DNA of 64,000 nucleotides from Bacteroidetes bacterium GWF2_41_31 (GTDB lineage Bacteria; Bacteroidota; Bacteroidia; Bacteroidales; F082): NCBI GenBank assembly GCA_001769215.1, contig MEOL01000026.1, positions 1 to 64,000 of the forward strand, read 5' to 3'. Shown piece by piece: positions 45,073 to 55,143 of this stretch (position 1 is its first letter; each line of letters starts with the position of its first letter). The notes under the pieces were generated by a model. It saw only the letters and a program-made list of their open reading frames with translations, ran no database searches and was not told where the DNA came from. The position numbers and the translations under genes were made by a program.

Positions 45073-47118
45073 CTAGAATTCAAGGATTTCTTTCATTGCC
45101 AATGTGATCTTTTCGACGTTGGGAAGAATCGCTTTTTCTAAAATCTTGCTAAACCCAACCGGGGTAAAAGTAGATCCGACGCGTTTTACAGGCGCATCTA
45201 ACCATTTAAAAGCTTTCTCGGTAATAAGAGAAACAACCTCCCCACCAAATCCGGCAAACACCTTATCCTCATGCACGACAAGAGCCCTGCTTGTTTTTTC
45301 AACAGACTTCAGTATTGCTTCTTCGTCCAAGGGCAGCAACGAGCGCAAGTCGACTACTTCTATTTCCTTTCCTGTTTCCTCTTGTATCTTATTGGCAGCA
45401 TTTACACACATGGGCAAGGTATTTCCATAGGTAAACACACTTAAGTCCTTGCCTTCACGACGAATACGGGCCTTTCCAAAAGGAACTTCAAAATCATCGG
45501 GCACCATTGCTTCTGAAAGTGGGTCATTATAGAGGGCCTTAGGCTCAAGAAACAAGGTCAAACCTTTTGACCGCATGGCAGTACGCAACAACCCGGCCGC
45601 ATCATCGGCATAAGCGGGATAAACCACCCGCAACCCCGGGAATGTGGTTAGAGTCGCCTCGATGTTTTGACTGTGGTAAAGTCCGCCACCTATGTACCCT
45701 CCGGAAGCCAAACGCACAATCACGTTGGGGGAGAATTTTCCGTTGGAACGCCAGTAATCGTGTGAACTGTCTACCAACTGCTCCATGGCGGGCCAAAAGT
45801 AATCGGCAAACTCGGCTCCTTCTACCACCACCCTGATTTGATCATTAAAACGGGTCATGCCATTGGCCGTTCCCAGGATATAGTCTTCGGCAATAGGAGC
45901 ATTGAATATACGGCCTTCGCCAAATTCCTGCTGCAATCCTTTGCTCACGTTAAAAATCCCACCCTTTTCCTTGTTGGCCATGTCTTGTCCAAACATATAG
46001 GTATCAGGGTTGAGCCTGAACTCGTCTTTAAGGGTTTGGTTCAGGGCCTGGATGAGTTTTAATTTCTCGCCCTTTGTTCCATCGTGCAATCCTTCAGGGT
46101 ATTTCGTGGAAATGTAAGGCACGGGCGACACAAAATCCAATATGGTGGACGGATCGGGATCGGGTGAAATAAGTGCTACTTTGTGAGCGGCACTAATGAT
46201 TTTTTTGGCTTCTTTATCCAGGTTATTCAATTCCTCCTCGGTGAATTTTTTTGAATGAACCAATTGTATCCTAAACCTGGTAAGCGGATCGCTCATCCGT
46301 ACACAATGTCGCTCATTTTCATCGCGATAAAGCTCATGTTTATCGCTATTGGAATGAGAAAGGATACGCACACAGTTGGCATGGACAATCACCGGTTCTG
46401 AATGTTGGATGGCATGTGCTTTGGCCGCGTCCATGGCATTCATCGAGTCGAAAACATTTTTTCCATCGCAGTACATGATACGGAGATTGGCAATGCCACG
46501 GTAGTTTTCGGCTGCCCGGCGGTTGGCCGACTGATCCCGCTGAGGGACGGATATGCCGTATTGGTTGTCTTGAAAAACAAAAACCACAGGAAGTTTTTCT
46601 TTTGATGCGCCATTAATGGCCTCAAAAACATAGCCTTCTGAGGTGGATGACTCGCCTTGAGAACTGATGGCAACACCTGGCTGATTATAAATTTTTATCG
46701 ACCGGGCTACACCGGCAGCATGTAAGGTATGATTTCCGGTAGCGGAGCTTACATTTTGAATGTTCCATTCCGGCTTGGCAAAATGGTTCGACATATGGCG
46801 CCCGCCAGAAGCAGGGTCTGCCGCTTTGGAAATACCGTTCAGGATGATCTCCTCGGCGGTCAATCCAGCTGAAATAGCCGTTAGCATATCCCGGTAATAA
46901 GGGAAAAGAAAATCGGTTTCCCGGTTAAATACCTGTCCGATAGCCAACTGAATTCCATCGTGCCCCGCATAGGGTGCATGATACGACCAGCCAAGTGCTT
47001 GTTTCAGGTAATTGGGTGCTTTCTCATCCAACTGACGACCCAGCGTCATCAGCTGATACCACTTCGTCAGGGTTTCTTTATCGGTATTATCTAAGGTGTA
47101 CTTACGATTTTGAGACAT
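45073..47118 (-). CDS. 2-oxo acid dehydrogenase E1, fused alpha-beta subunits
   Basis: 681 aa. Thiamine-diphosphate enzyme that decarboxylates a 2-oxo acid (branched-chain or similar) for an E2 lipoyl partner. The alpha part (about 1-330) has the TPP-binding stretch SQGESSTSEGYVFEAINGASKEKLPVVFVFQDNQYGIS. The beta part (about 350-681) has FGQDMANKEKGGIFNVSKGL, EGAEFADYFWPAMEQLVD and QNIEATLTTFPGLRVVYPA. Alpha and beta are fused, common in Bacteroidota. No E2 or E3 is near. A second fused E1 lies at 52559. Confidence 0.92.
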   Translation of the reverse strand: MSQNRKYTLDNTDKETLTKWYQLMTLGRQLDEKAPNYLKQALGWSYHAPYAGHDGIQLAIGQVFNRETDFLFPYYRDMLTAISAGLTAEEIILNGISKAADPASGGRHMSNHFAKPEWNIQNVSSATGNHTLHAAGVARSIKIYNQPGVAISSQGESSTSEGYVFEAINGASKEKLPVVFVFQDNQYGISVPQRDQSANRRAAENYRGIANLRIMYCDGKNVFDSMNAMDAAKAHAIQHSEPVIVHANCVRILSHSNSDKHELYRDENERHCVRMSDPLTRFRIQLVHSKKFTEEELNNLDKEAKKIISAAHKVALISPDPDPSTILDFVSPVPYISTKYPEGLHDGTKGEKLKLIQALNQTLKDEFRLNPDTYMFGQDMANKEKGGIFNVSKGLQQEFGEGRIFNAPIAEDYILGTANGMTRFNDQIRVVVEGAEFADYFWPAMEQLVDSSHDYWRSNGKFSPNVIVRLASGGYIGGGLYHSQNIEATLTTFPGLRVVYPAYADDAAGLLRTAMRSKGLTLFLEPKALYNDPLSEAMVPDDFEVPFGKARIRREGKDLSVFTYGNTLPMCVNAANKIQEETGKEIEVVDLRSLLPLDEEAILKSVEKTSRALVVHEDKVFAGFGGEVVSLITEKAFKWLDAPVKRVGSTFTPVGFSKILEKAILPNVEKITLAMKEILEF

Positions 47119-47259
47119 GGATCCTTTTTAATTATTGCGGCTGCAAAATTAACAATTGTTTTTTAAATTAAATCGATTCTAAATTAATATGTGAAGAGTT
47201 ACCATATTCCCTGTGAGGTGATTTAAAGTTCATTTCCCGAATTTCATTCAAAATTTTAA

Positions 47260-47267
47260 TATATTTG
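47260..47267 (+). promoter_or_regulatory. possible -7 box of the histidine kinase gene
   Basis: TATATTTG fits TAnnTTTG, 94 nt upstream of the ATG. No clear -33 box. Confidence 0.3.
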
Positions 47268-47361
47268 ATGCATTATTTTAAATTTTAAGTTTACCAGCCT
47301 TTATAGCCCATGCTATCATGACACGGTAATCCAATAGCCGCCCATCAAATCATTTTTTATT

Positions 47362-49383
47362 ATGCACCTCCGGGATAAAACCAAGGAAGAACTCTTAAAT
47401 GAGTTACAGGAATTGCAAAAAGCGAATCATTCCTTACAAGAATCATACAATCGTCATGTTTCCGAGAGTAAAAAGTTAGAGATTAGCCTAAGATTAAGCG
47501 AAGAAAAATTCCGTTTGGTTTTCGAAAATACAAGCGAGGCAATTCTGTTTACACAACCTGACGGAGCCATTCAATTCGCCAATCAGGAAGCCTGCAGAAT
47601 TTTCGGGTTTAGCAATGACGAGTTTCAGACTATTGGCAGAAATGGCGTTGTTAATTTGAATGACCCCCGCTTACCAAAGGCACTCGAGGAAAGAAAACGA
47701 ACTGGTAAATTTAAAGGTGAACTGACTTTTGTACGTAAAGATGGCACCATTTTCCCGGGAGAGCTAACAAGCAATATTTATGTCGATTCCCAAGGTGTAC
47801 AACGCACCAGTATCATTGTCAGGGATGAAACTGACAGAAATTTAGCGGATGAAGAGCTAAGGAAAAGCGAAGCCAGGTATATGCTTTTGTCCAACCAGTT
47901 TGAAGCCATTTTAGACCACATCCCGGGTCTGATATTTTATAAAGACACCAAGAATAACTTTATACGGGTCAACAAATATCTTGCACAGTTACATGGTAAA
48001 TCGAAGGAAGAATTGGAAGGTAAAAACCTGTCGGATCTATATCCGAAAGAAGATGCCGACAACTATTACCAGGATGATTTAGCTGTGATAAATTCCGGCC
48101 TTGCCAGGATGAATATAGCAGAACCATGGGAAACTGAAACTGGTGTGAAATGGGTAAGTACAAGTAAGATACCTTTTGTTAACACTAGCGGGGAAACAAT
48201 TGGTGTTATAGGGATGTCCATTGATATTACAGATCGCATACAGGCAGAAAAATTACTGAAAAACAGTGAAGAGAAATTTAGAAAAATGGGCGACTCCGCG
48301 TTGGATGCAGTAATTTTGATCAACGATCAAGGGTGCATCGAATACTGGAACCCTGCAGCAGAGACAATCTTCGGCTACGCGAGCGAAGAAGTCCTGAATA
48401 AAAATGCACATGATTTGATTACTCCTGAACAATATATAACAGCATATAAAAAAGGATGGAAGATATTTTCAGAAACAGGAGAAGGAACTGTCATTGGGAA
48501 AGTAGTTGAACTATCGGGCAAAAGAAAATCAGGGGAGGTATTTCCGATAGAACTTGCCTTATCCGCGCTTGAAATTAATAATTCGCACTGGGCATTGGGT
48601 TACGTAAGAGATATCACCAAGCGAAAGCTTGCTGAGCAGAAAATTGAGCTCAAAAACGAAGAACTTGAAAAAACCAACGCCGTAAAAGACAAATTCTTCT
48701 CGATCATCGCTCACGACCTTAAAAGCCCATTCAACTCTATTGTTGGCTATTGCGATCTGCTTGTTGAAAGTGTGAAAGATGAAGAATACGATGGGATCGG
48801 GAAATTCGCTGAAATTATCTCACAATCCTCCCACAGGGCTATCAACTTGCTGATGAACCTGATGGAATGGGCTCAATCGCAAACCGGCAGGATGGAATTC
48901 AATCCGGAGCATTTCGAAATCAAGAGCCTCATCAATGAAACGGAGCTTTTATTTGAAGACATTGCCGTTCAAAAAAACATAATCATCAGCAAAGTATTGC
49001 CAACAATAACTTCGGTGTATGCCGATAAAGCCATGATTGGAACCATATTGAGAAACCTGATCGCGAACGCCATAAAATTTACAGAATCAGGGGGAAAGAT
49101 CATGATTTCAGCGGAGGAAAAGCTAAACGGGTTAACCGTTTCGGTGGCTGATACAGGTGTCGGCATCCCGAAAAACAGAATTGAAACATTGTTTAGTATT
49201 GATGAAAGCTATTCAACCCAGGGTACCAATAACGAGAAAGGCACCGGACTGGGGTTAATCCTCTGTAAAGAGTTTATCGAAAAGCATGGCGGCAGGATTT
49301 GGATTGAAAGCAATCGGGACAGTAGTTCCGAAAAAAAAGGAACCACTTTTCATTTTACGATACCGAAAAACTTAAAACGATAA
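47362..49383 (+). CDS. multi-PAS soluble sensor histidine kinase
   Basis: 673 aa, no membrane segment. N-terminal coiled coil (5-45). Three PAS domains (about 45-165, 170-295, 300-420: FRLVFENTSEAILFTQPDGAIQFAN; FEAILDHIPGLIFYKDTKNNFIRVN; FRKMGDSALDAVILINDQGCIEYWN). HisKA H-box FFSIIAHDLKSPFNSIVGY. HATPase with N-box NLIANAIKFTESGG, G1 VADTGVGIP and G2 GTGLGLILCKEFIEKHGG. It would autophosphorylate in response to a cytoplasmic signal. No response regulator is adjacent, so it is an orphan kinase. Confidence 0.95.
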   Translation: MHLRDKTKEELLNELQELQKANHSLQESYNRHVSESKKLEISLRLSEEKFRLVFENTSEAILFTQPDGAIQFANQEACRIFGFSNDEFQTIGRNGVVNLNDPRLPKALEERKRTGKFKGELTFVRKDGTIFPGELTSNIYVDSQGVQRTSIIVRDETDRNLADEELRKSEARYMLLSNQFEAILDHIPGLIFYKDTKNNFIRVNKYLAQLHGKSKEELEGKNLSDLYPKEDADNYYQDDLAVINSGLARMNIAEPWETETGVKWVSTSKIPFVNTSGETIGVIGMSIDITDRIQAEKLLKNSEEKFRKMGDSALDAVILINDQGCIEYWNPAAETIFGYASEEVLNKNAHDLITPEQYITAYKKGWKIFSETGEGTVIGKVVELSGKRKSGEVFPIELALSALEINNSHWALGYVRDITKRKLAEQKIELKNEELEKTNAVKDKFFSIIAHDLKSPFNSIVGYCDLLVESVKDEEYDGIGKFAEIISQSSHRAINLLMNLMEWAQSQTGRMEFNPEHFEIKSLINETELLFEDIAVQKNIIISKVLPTITSVYADKAMIGTILRNLIANAIKFTESGGKIMISAEEKLNGLTVSVADTGVGIPKNRIETLFSIDESYSTQGTNNEKGTGLGLILCKEFIEKHGGRIWIESNRDSSSEKKGTTFHFTIPKNLKR

Positions 49384-49837
49384 AATACCTTGATGAATCA
49401 TAGGTAAGCGCCTATAAAAAACAACCAAAAACTTGTCAAAGTGCAGCGCACCGTCCTATTGACAGACAATGTAATATGGAACCCTGTAAGAACGGGACAG
49501 GCACGGATTATTTTGATGGTTATGTAGGGGTGTGATTTTGAAGTGTCGGTAATACCCCTATCCCATGCCTCCTGCCTTGGTAGGTATATCAGCAGGAAGG
49601 TCCCCTTTCCTCATGAGGGAAAGGCGATTGCGTGGTTTTTCATAGTGGGTTTGTTACTAATCTCTAACTTATTGTGTTATTGTCGTATTAAGTTATTTTG
49701 TATAGTGGGACTAAATTGACTGAGCCACTGGCTAAAGCCGAGTGGCAATGGATAATGAACTATCCTGAGGCTGACCCGACAGACAAGAAAAACCCGGCAG
49801 GTCAAGGTCGCCATGTCTTAGGCATCACTTGCCACTT
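49384..49837 (+). other. intergenic interval with REP-like palindromes
   Basis: No gene. A hairpin GCCACtGGCtaaaGCCgaGTGGC at 49724-49746 has the same GGCTAAAGCC heart as one in the MITE-like element at 32946. A second hairpin CCTTTCC-tcatga-GGGAAAGG lies near 49605-49625. GGGACAGGCACGG (about 49494) recurs in the inverted repeat at 60910. The short plus ORFs here (49698, 49829) are not credible. Confidence 0.5.
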
Positions 49838-52342
49838 TTACTCCACAACAAAAGTGGCTCTTTCCAACAATCCATTATCTCCCCTGATCACAACAACATA
49901 CAATCCACTTTTCCACTCCTTTACATTTATTGTTTCGGGTTGGTGGGTGGTGTAAGCGGTTTGGATCAGGATCTGTCCATGCCAATTATAGATAAGGAGT
50001 TGGGCATTACTCATATCGTGATCAGGTATCGAAATAGTAACAAAACCCCTTGCCGGATTGGGATAAATGCTTAGATGCCCTTCGTTCAAATATGGATCAC
50101 CTATGGAAGTAAGCAAGTCGCAAAAACACGTTTCACAGTCGGGTTGATTGATATACAATACCACATCATCTTCTTTAAAACATGCAAAGCTGTAGAAATC
50201 GCCACATAGGTAGTAGGTGTTGATGAGGGGATTAAACAGACCGAACCACTCCACACTACCAAGACCTTCAATCCAGGTGTCACTCTCATCAAAGTGCCAG
50301 CGTTTGCGGTATTCGTTGTTCAACATCATCACTGAATCGATGGATGTTACCACTTTGTAATGCGATTCTTCCCAAAATTCAGGTTGATCCTTACAAACAC
50401 CTCCTCCTACTGAAAACCAGGCTGTGTCGCCAGATTCAAGAGTATAATCGTACAACAGACTCTCCGCTAAACCGGGCAATTTAACAAACACCTTTTTGTC
50501 GGGAGTAGACCGGATAGCCCCAAAATAGGTTGAATTTGGATTTGAAAGTGTAGTATCAGCCAGTTGATAGATTTTGTAATAGGTAAATGAAGTATCCTTG
50601 GTTGCACTCATCAACGTATCACCTATCAAACCATACCGAAAATGCCAGTTTTGGTTTAGCAGGTTGTTTTCACCAATGGTATTCCAGATGGCGTTGCTAT
50701 CGGGGAAAACAGGCGGTGGATATACATGTATCATATGACTGGCTTCATTTGTGCAACCATCCAAACCGATAACCGCAAGGGAAACCGTATATTGCCCATA
50801 CGCTGTATATATATACTGCGGGCTTTGTGTGATGGCAATGCCCCCATCGCCAAAGTCCCAGAACCAGCTGATAATCTCACTCGTACTCTCTCCTGTGAAC
50901 TGCACCAGTTCATTTAATTCCGGATAATCGTTGCTTATCGAAAAACTTACATCCGGCAGATCGGAAACTGTCAGATTATGAGTAATGGTATCATCGCAGC
51001 CAAGCGTATTGGTCACCACTAAGGTAATGGTGTATTCTCCCGGATTGGTAAAAATATGGCTGGGATTTTGCAAGGCACTACTGTTGTAGCTACCACTGCC
51101 CGGATCGCCAAAGTCCCAATCCCATCCAGCCAAATCAGGACCTGAGTTCTCACTGGTTAGGTCGGTGAATAGTACCGGGGTGCCAAAACAGGCGTCTTCC
51201 CAGGTAAATTCTGCCACCGGCGAGGGCACTACCTGTACCTGGCGCATGCTGGTGTTCTGACAGCTGTCGCTATCGGTCACCGTTAAGGTGACGTCGTAGG
51301 TGTTGTCGGTCACATACAGGTGGCTGGTGTTGGGGTTGTTCGGGGCGTTGATGGTCTGAATGGTGCCATCGCCAAAGTCCCATTCCCATTTTACTATTGC
51401 ACCGTTGGGCGAGCTGCTCAGGTTCATAAAGTGGATGCTGTCGCCCTGGCAGGTGGGTGCAGTGTACTGAAACTGTGAGTTAGGCAATGGATTTACCTGT
51501 ACGTCATGGCTTACGCTGTAAGTATCGCCATAAATATCTACAATGGTCAGTGTTACGGTATAGATGCCATCGGTGGTATAGGTATGTATGGGGTTCTGCT
51601 GGGTGCTGGTAAAACCATCGCCGAAACTCCATATCCAGGTGGTTACGTTTGGTATGTTGGTAATGGTGCCATCCACGGTAAACTGGATCTCTTCACCCAT
51701 ACAGGCAGCGCTCCAGGTAAACTCCACTCCCTGATTACCAACGGTAATACTTTGAATGTTGGTATCAGAGCAACCAGAACTACTTTCTATGATCAGAGTG
51801 ACATCGTAGCTGCCGGGGGCGGTAAACACATGGGTGGGGTTCTGGTTGGTGCTGAAGTTGACAGTGCCACTGGCGGGGTCGCCAAAGTCCCAGTTCCAGG
51901 AGATGATTGTCCCGCTGCCATTGGGGGTGCTCTCATCCTGAAAAGTGGTCGTGGAACCAACATAGCCATCAGACCAACTAAACAGGGCCATAGGCGACAG
52001 GGTGATGCTCACCTGTTCTGTACTACTATTACTATAGCCTACATTGGTGGTCACCGTGAGGGTAATCTCATAGATGCCGGTCGTGGCGTAGGTGTATGTC
52101 ACATCGGGGTTCTGGGGGAATTCCACCGTCTGGGTGTTGCCATCGCCAAAGTCCCACTCCCAGGTGGTGATATAACCACTTTGGGCGGTGGAGGAGTCAT
52201 TCATCTGGGTGGGGGCACCTTCGCAGTTTGGGCTTTGGACACTAAAAGAGGCCGTACACTGCCCTTTTGCAACCATGTCAATTAATAAAAACATAGCTGT
52301 TGCAGCTATTATATAAAGCCATTTTGTATGAGAAAACATCAT
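49838..52342 (-). CDS. multi-PKD-domain secreted protein with T9SS sorting domain
   Basis: 834 aa. Signal segment LYIIAATAMFLLIDMVAKGQ. At least six PKD domains in tandem (about 25-545), each with the W.WDFGDG core followed by NPxHxYxxxGxYxVTL. Then a globular region (about 555-745) with paired cysteines (CETCFCDLLTS). The T9SS sorting domain is LSIYPNPARGFVTISI to ATFVVE. PKD arrays usually act as rigid stalks or mediate adhesion; no enzyme domain is evident. The long ORF 51506-52285 on the other strand is a shadow of the PKD repeats. Confidence 0.9.
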   Translation of the reverse strand: MMFSHTKWLYIIAATAMFLLIDMVAKGQCTASFSVQSPNCEGAPTQMNDSSTAQSGYITTWEWDFGDGNTQTVEFPQNPDVTYTYATTGIYEITLTVTTNVGYSNSSTEQVSITLSPMALFSWSDGYVGSTTTFQDESTPNGSGTIISWNWDFGDPASGTVNFSTNQNPTHVFTAPGSYDVTLIIESSSGCSDTNIQSITVGNQGVEFTWSAACMGEEIQFTVDGTITNIPNVTTWIWSFGDGFTSTQQNPIHTYTTDGIYTVTLTIVDIYGDTYSVSHDVQVNPLPNSQFQYTAPTCQGDSIHFMNLSSSPNGAIVKWEWDFGDGTIQTINAPNNPNTSHLYVTDNTYDVTLTVTDSDSCQNTSMRQVQVVPSPVAEFTWEDACFGTPVLFTDLTSENSGPDLAGWDWDFGDPGSGSYNSSALQNPSHIFTNPGEYTITLVVTNTLGCDDTITHNLTVSDLPDVSFSISNDYPELNELVQFTGESTSEIISWFWDFGDGGIAITQSPQYIYTAYGQYTVSLAVIGLDGCTNEASHMIHVYPPPVFPDSNAIWNTIGENNLLNQNWHFRYGLIGDTLMSATKDTSFTYYKIYQLADTTLSNPNSTYFGAIRSTPDKKVFVKLPGLAESLLYDYTLESGDTAWFSVGGGVCKDQPEFWEESHYKVVTSIDSVMMLNNEYRKRWHFDESDTWIEGLGSVEWFGLFNPLINTYYLCGDFYSFACFKEDDVVLYINQPDCETCFCDLLTSIGDPYLNEGHLSIYPNPARGFVTISIPDHDMSNAQLLIYNWHGQILIQTAYTTHQPETINVKEWKSGLYVVVIRGDNGLLERATFVVE

Positions 52343-52509
52343 CTTGGGTTTAAATTCATAAGTAAATGGTAATCTGCTTCATTTGAAATCGAATGTATCT
52401 TTCATTTTTCATGTGGTACAAAGCTAATATTATTACTAAACCGAAAGGCGTTTCTGATGTTAAATCTACAATAATCTGATGGCCTCTTTTAATTTAGAAC
52501 CATTTTAAT

Positions 52510-52517
52510 TACTTTTG
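52510..52517 (+). promoter_or_regulatory. -7 box upstream of the second E1 gene
   Basis: TACTTTTG fits TAnnTTTG, 41 nt before ATG 52559. Confidence 0.45.
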
Positions 52518-52558
52518 CCCTGCCTTTTTCGGGCGTTTCATCCTAACCTGATCATTTC

Positions 52559-54979
52559 ATGAAGAAGACAAAAATCACCCTGACTGACATAAACCTAAGC
52601 AAAGAAGACATTCTGAACGACTACCGGATTGCCAACGAAAGCCGACAGGCCAGTTTGCTGGGACGCCGTGAAGTGCTGACCGGAAAAGCCAAGTTTGGGA
52701 TTTTTGGAGATGGCAAGGAAGTACCTCAGCTGGCCATGGCACGTGCTTTTAAAAACGGCGATTGGCGATCGGGCTATTATCGTGACCAGACATTTATGCT
52801 GGCAGCAGGCATGATGACACTGGAAGAAATCTTCGCACAACTCTATGGTGACACCGACCCCGTAGCTTCTCCCGGGACAGGTGGACGACTGATGAACAAC
52901 CATTTCGCCACCCGTTCGCTGGATGAAGATGGAAACTGGCTCAACCTGATGGAAATAAAGAATTCCTCTGCCGATACTTCACCCACCGCCAGCCAGATGC
53001 CCCGCTCATTGGGATTGGCCCTGGCTTCAAAAAAATACAGAAGTCTGACTGGCGACATTGATGTAAGTCAATTTAGCCTAAGCGGTGATGAAGTTACCTT
53101 TGCTACCATCGGCGATGCTTCCACTTCTGAAGGTCATTTTTTTGAGACCATCAACGCTGCGGGCGTGATGCAGGTTCCTTTGGCCATTTCAGTTTGGGAC
53201 GATGGTTGGGGAATTTCAGTTAACAATGTCCATCAAACCACCAAGGGCAACATTTCGGAGATATTAAAAGGTTTTGAAAAGCAAAAAAAAACCAATGGTC
53301 TATATATTTACAAGGATCACTGCGGCGATTATGCCAGCCTGAACCTCACCTATAAAAAGGGAATTCAACTATGCCGGGAAGAACATGTTCCCGTACTGTT
53401 TCATATTCAGGGATGCACACAACCTCAAGGCCATTCCACTTCCGGCTCGCACGAACGCTACAAATCACCTGAGCAGCTCAAAGAAGAAATTGCCAATGAT
53501 TGCATTGTCAAGATGCGTGAATGGATCATATCCGAAAAAATTGCTCCCCCTGAAGAACTTGATGAGATTGAAAAAAACGCCACCAAACGTGCCCGGGAAG
53601 CGAGGAAGAATGCATGGAACAACTTTCAGCAACCCCTCATCGACAAGAAAAATGAGTTTTTAAAACTGGTAGACATCACCACCTGCAACTGTGCACAAAC
53701 AACAGCCATAGAACAGATTAAGAAAGAATTACAACACATTGGAGAACCCATCAGAAAAGACATTATTTCTTCGGCTAAAAAGATCCTGCGCCTGATTTGT
53801 AATAACTGCAGTAATCCTAAAAACTCACTCAAAACCAATGTTAGCGAGTGGTTGAACAATGAAACCGCAGACAATGACCGGCGTTTTAGTTCGCATCTTT
53901 ATAGCCAGTCGGAGAAAGCGGCAACTAAGATTACCGCTGTAGCTCCTGTTTTCACTAATCACTCATCCATGGTGCCAGGCAGGGAAATCCTGCGCGATAA
54001 CTTCGATTGCCTGTTTGAACACAATCCATTGCTGGTGGCATTTGGCGAAGATGTGGGCAAAATTGGAGGTGTGAATCAAACCTACGAAGGACTTCAGGCC
54101 AAATATGGCGAGCACCGCATTTGGGATACAGGTATACGGGAAACCACCATTATCGGTCAAGGGCTGGGCATGGCCATGCGTGGTTTTCGTCCCATCGCCG
54201 AAATACAGTATTTTGACTACCTCTTATACGGCCTCCAGGTGATGAGCGATGATCTCGCCACCTTACACTACAGGACTCGTGGAGGGCAAAAAGCACCGAT
54301 GATCGTGAGCACTCGCGGACACCGCCTGGAAGGCATCTGGCACAGTGGCTCGCCCCTGAGCATGGTCATCAATTCCATTCGGGGTGTGCACGTGGCCGTT
54401 CCGCGCAACATGACTCAGGCAGCGGGTTTTTATAATACCTATCTCGAATCGGATCAGCCTGTTTTGATTATTGAACCTTTGAATGGCTACCGCCTACGTG
54501 AGCGTAAACCGGATAACCTGGGTGAGTTCAGGGTGCCGGTTGGCCAACCCGAAGTGCTGACGGAAGGAACAGATGTTACACTGGTAACCTACGGAAGTTG
54601 CGTTAGAATTGCCGAAGATGCTGTGGAGCAACTGAAAGGTTTTAATATTTCAGTGGAACTGATTGATGTGCAGACCTTGCTTCCATTTGATATAAATCAC
54701 CGCATCGTTGAATCGGTTAAAAAGACCAACAAAGTGGTTTTCTTCGATGAAGATGTGCCAGGTGGTGCCACCTCGTTTATGATGACGAAAGTACTGGAAG
54801 AACAAGGAGGATATTTTCACCTGGATGCTGAACCGGTCACACTCACCTCCAAAGCTCACCGTGCTGCCTATAGCACTGATGGCGACTACTTTTCCAACCC
54901 CAACGCGGAGGATGTTTTTGATACCATCTACAACCTGATGCACGAATACAATCCTGGGAAATATCCGAAGATTTTTTGA
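52559..54979 (+). CDS. 2-oxo acid dehydrogenase E1, fused alpha-beta, long form
   Basis: 806 aa. Alpha part about 1-370 with TPP motif GDASTSEGHFFETINAAGVMQVPLAISVWDDGWGIS. A linker of about 100 residues with two cysteine pairs (TCNCAQ, LICNNCSN) follows. The beta part is about 475-806 (LLVAFGEDVGKIGGVNQTYEGLQAKYGEHRIWDTGIRE; HSGSPLSMVINSIRGVHVAVP). Not closely similar to the 681-aa E1 at 45073, so probably a different substrate or complex. The cysteine-bearing linker is not usual for E1 and could bind metal or be structural. No E2/E3 nearby. Confidence 0.9.
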   Translation: MKKTKITLTDINLSKEDILNDYRIANESRQASLLGRREVLTGKAKFGIFGDGKEVPQLAMARAFKNGDWRSGYYRDQTFMLAAGMMTLEEIFAQLYGDTDPVASPGTGGRLMNNHFATRSLDEDGNWLNLMEIKNSSADTSPTASQMPRSLGLALASKKYRSLTGDIDVSQFSLSGDEVTFATIGDASTSEGHFFETINAAGVMQVPLAISVWDDGWGISVNNVHQTTKGNISEILKGFEKQKKTNGLYIYKDHCGDYASLNLTYKKGIQLCREEHVPVLFHIQGCTQPQGHSTSGSHERYKSPEQLKEEIANDCIVKMREWIISEKIAPPEELDEIEKNATKRAREARKNAWNNFQQPLIDKKNEFLKLVDITTCNCAQTTAIEQIKKELQHIGEPIRKDIISSAKKILRLICNNCSNPKNSLKTNVSEWLNNETADNDRRFSSHLYSQSEKAATKITAVAPVFTNHSSMVPGREILRDNFDCLFEHNPLLVAFGEDVGKIGGVNQTYEGLQAKYGEHRIWDTGIRETTIIGQGLGMAMRGFRPIAEIQYFDYLLYGLQVMSDDLATLHYRTRGGQKAPMIVSTRGHRLEGIWHSGSPLSMVINSIRGVHVAVPRNMTQAAGFYNTYLESDQPVLIIEPLNGYRLRERKPDNLGEFRVPVGQPEVLTEGTDVTLVTYGSCVRIAEDAVEQLKGFNISVELIDVQTLLPFDINHRIVESVKKTNKVVFFDEDVPGGATSFMMTKVLEEQGGYFHLDAEPVTLTSKAHRAAYSTDGDYFSNPNAEDVFDTIYNLMHEYNPGKYPKIF

Positions 54980-55118
54980 TAGAACGCGGATTTTTATGAT
55001 GGTTATAATTCATTTCTACGTGTTAGATTTGGTTAAATGAATGATCATGCTATCGGCTTGTTATTTGTTGATCAAAGAATCCCATCCCGTTAATGGGACG
55101 TTTTGAAATAAAAACACT

Positions 55119-55126
55119 TATTTTTG
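55119..55126 (+). promoter_or_regulatory. -7 box that places the LpxR-like start downstream
   Basis: TATTTTTG fits TAnnTTTG and lies inside the longest ORF (from 55093). Transcription would begin about 55132, so the GTG at 55144 or ATG at 55165 is the likely start codon. Confidence 0.4.
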
Positions 55127-55143
55127 TATCAAATTCATTCTCT

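Noticed and set aside
51506-52285. 259-aa plus-strand ORF opposite the PKD gene
   Set aside because: Mirror of repetitive PKD coding; lacks any domain and its glycine-rich composition comes from the antisense of WDFGDG repeats.
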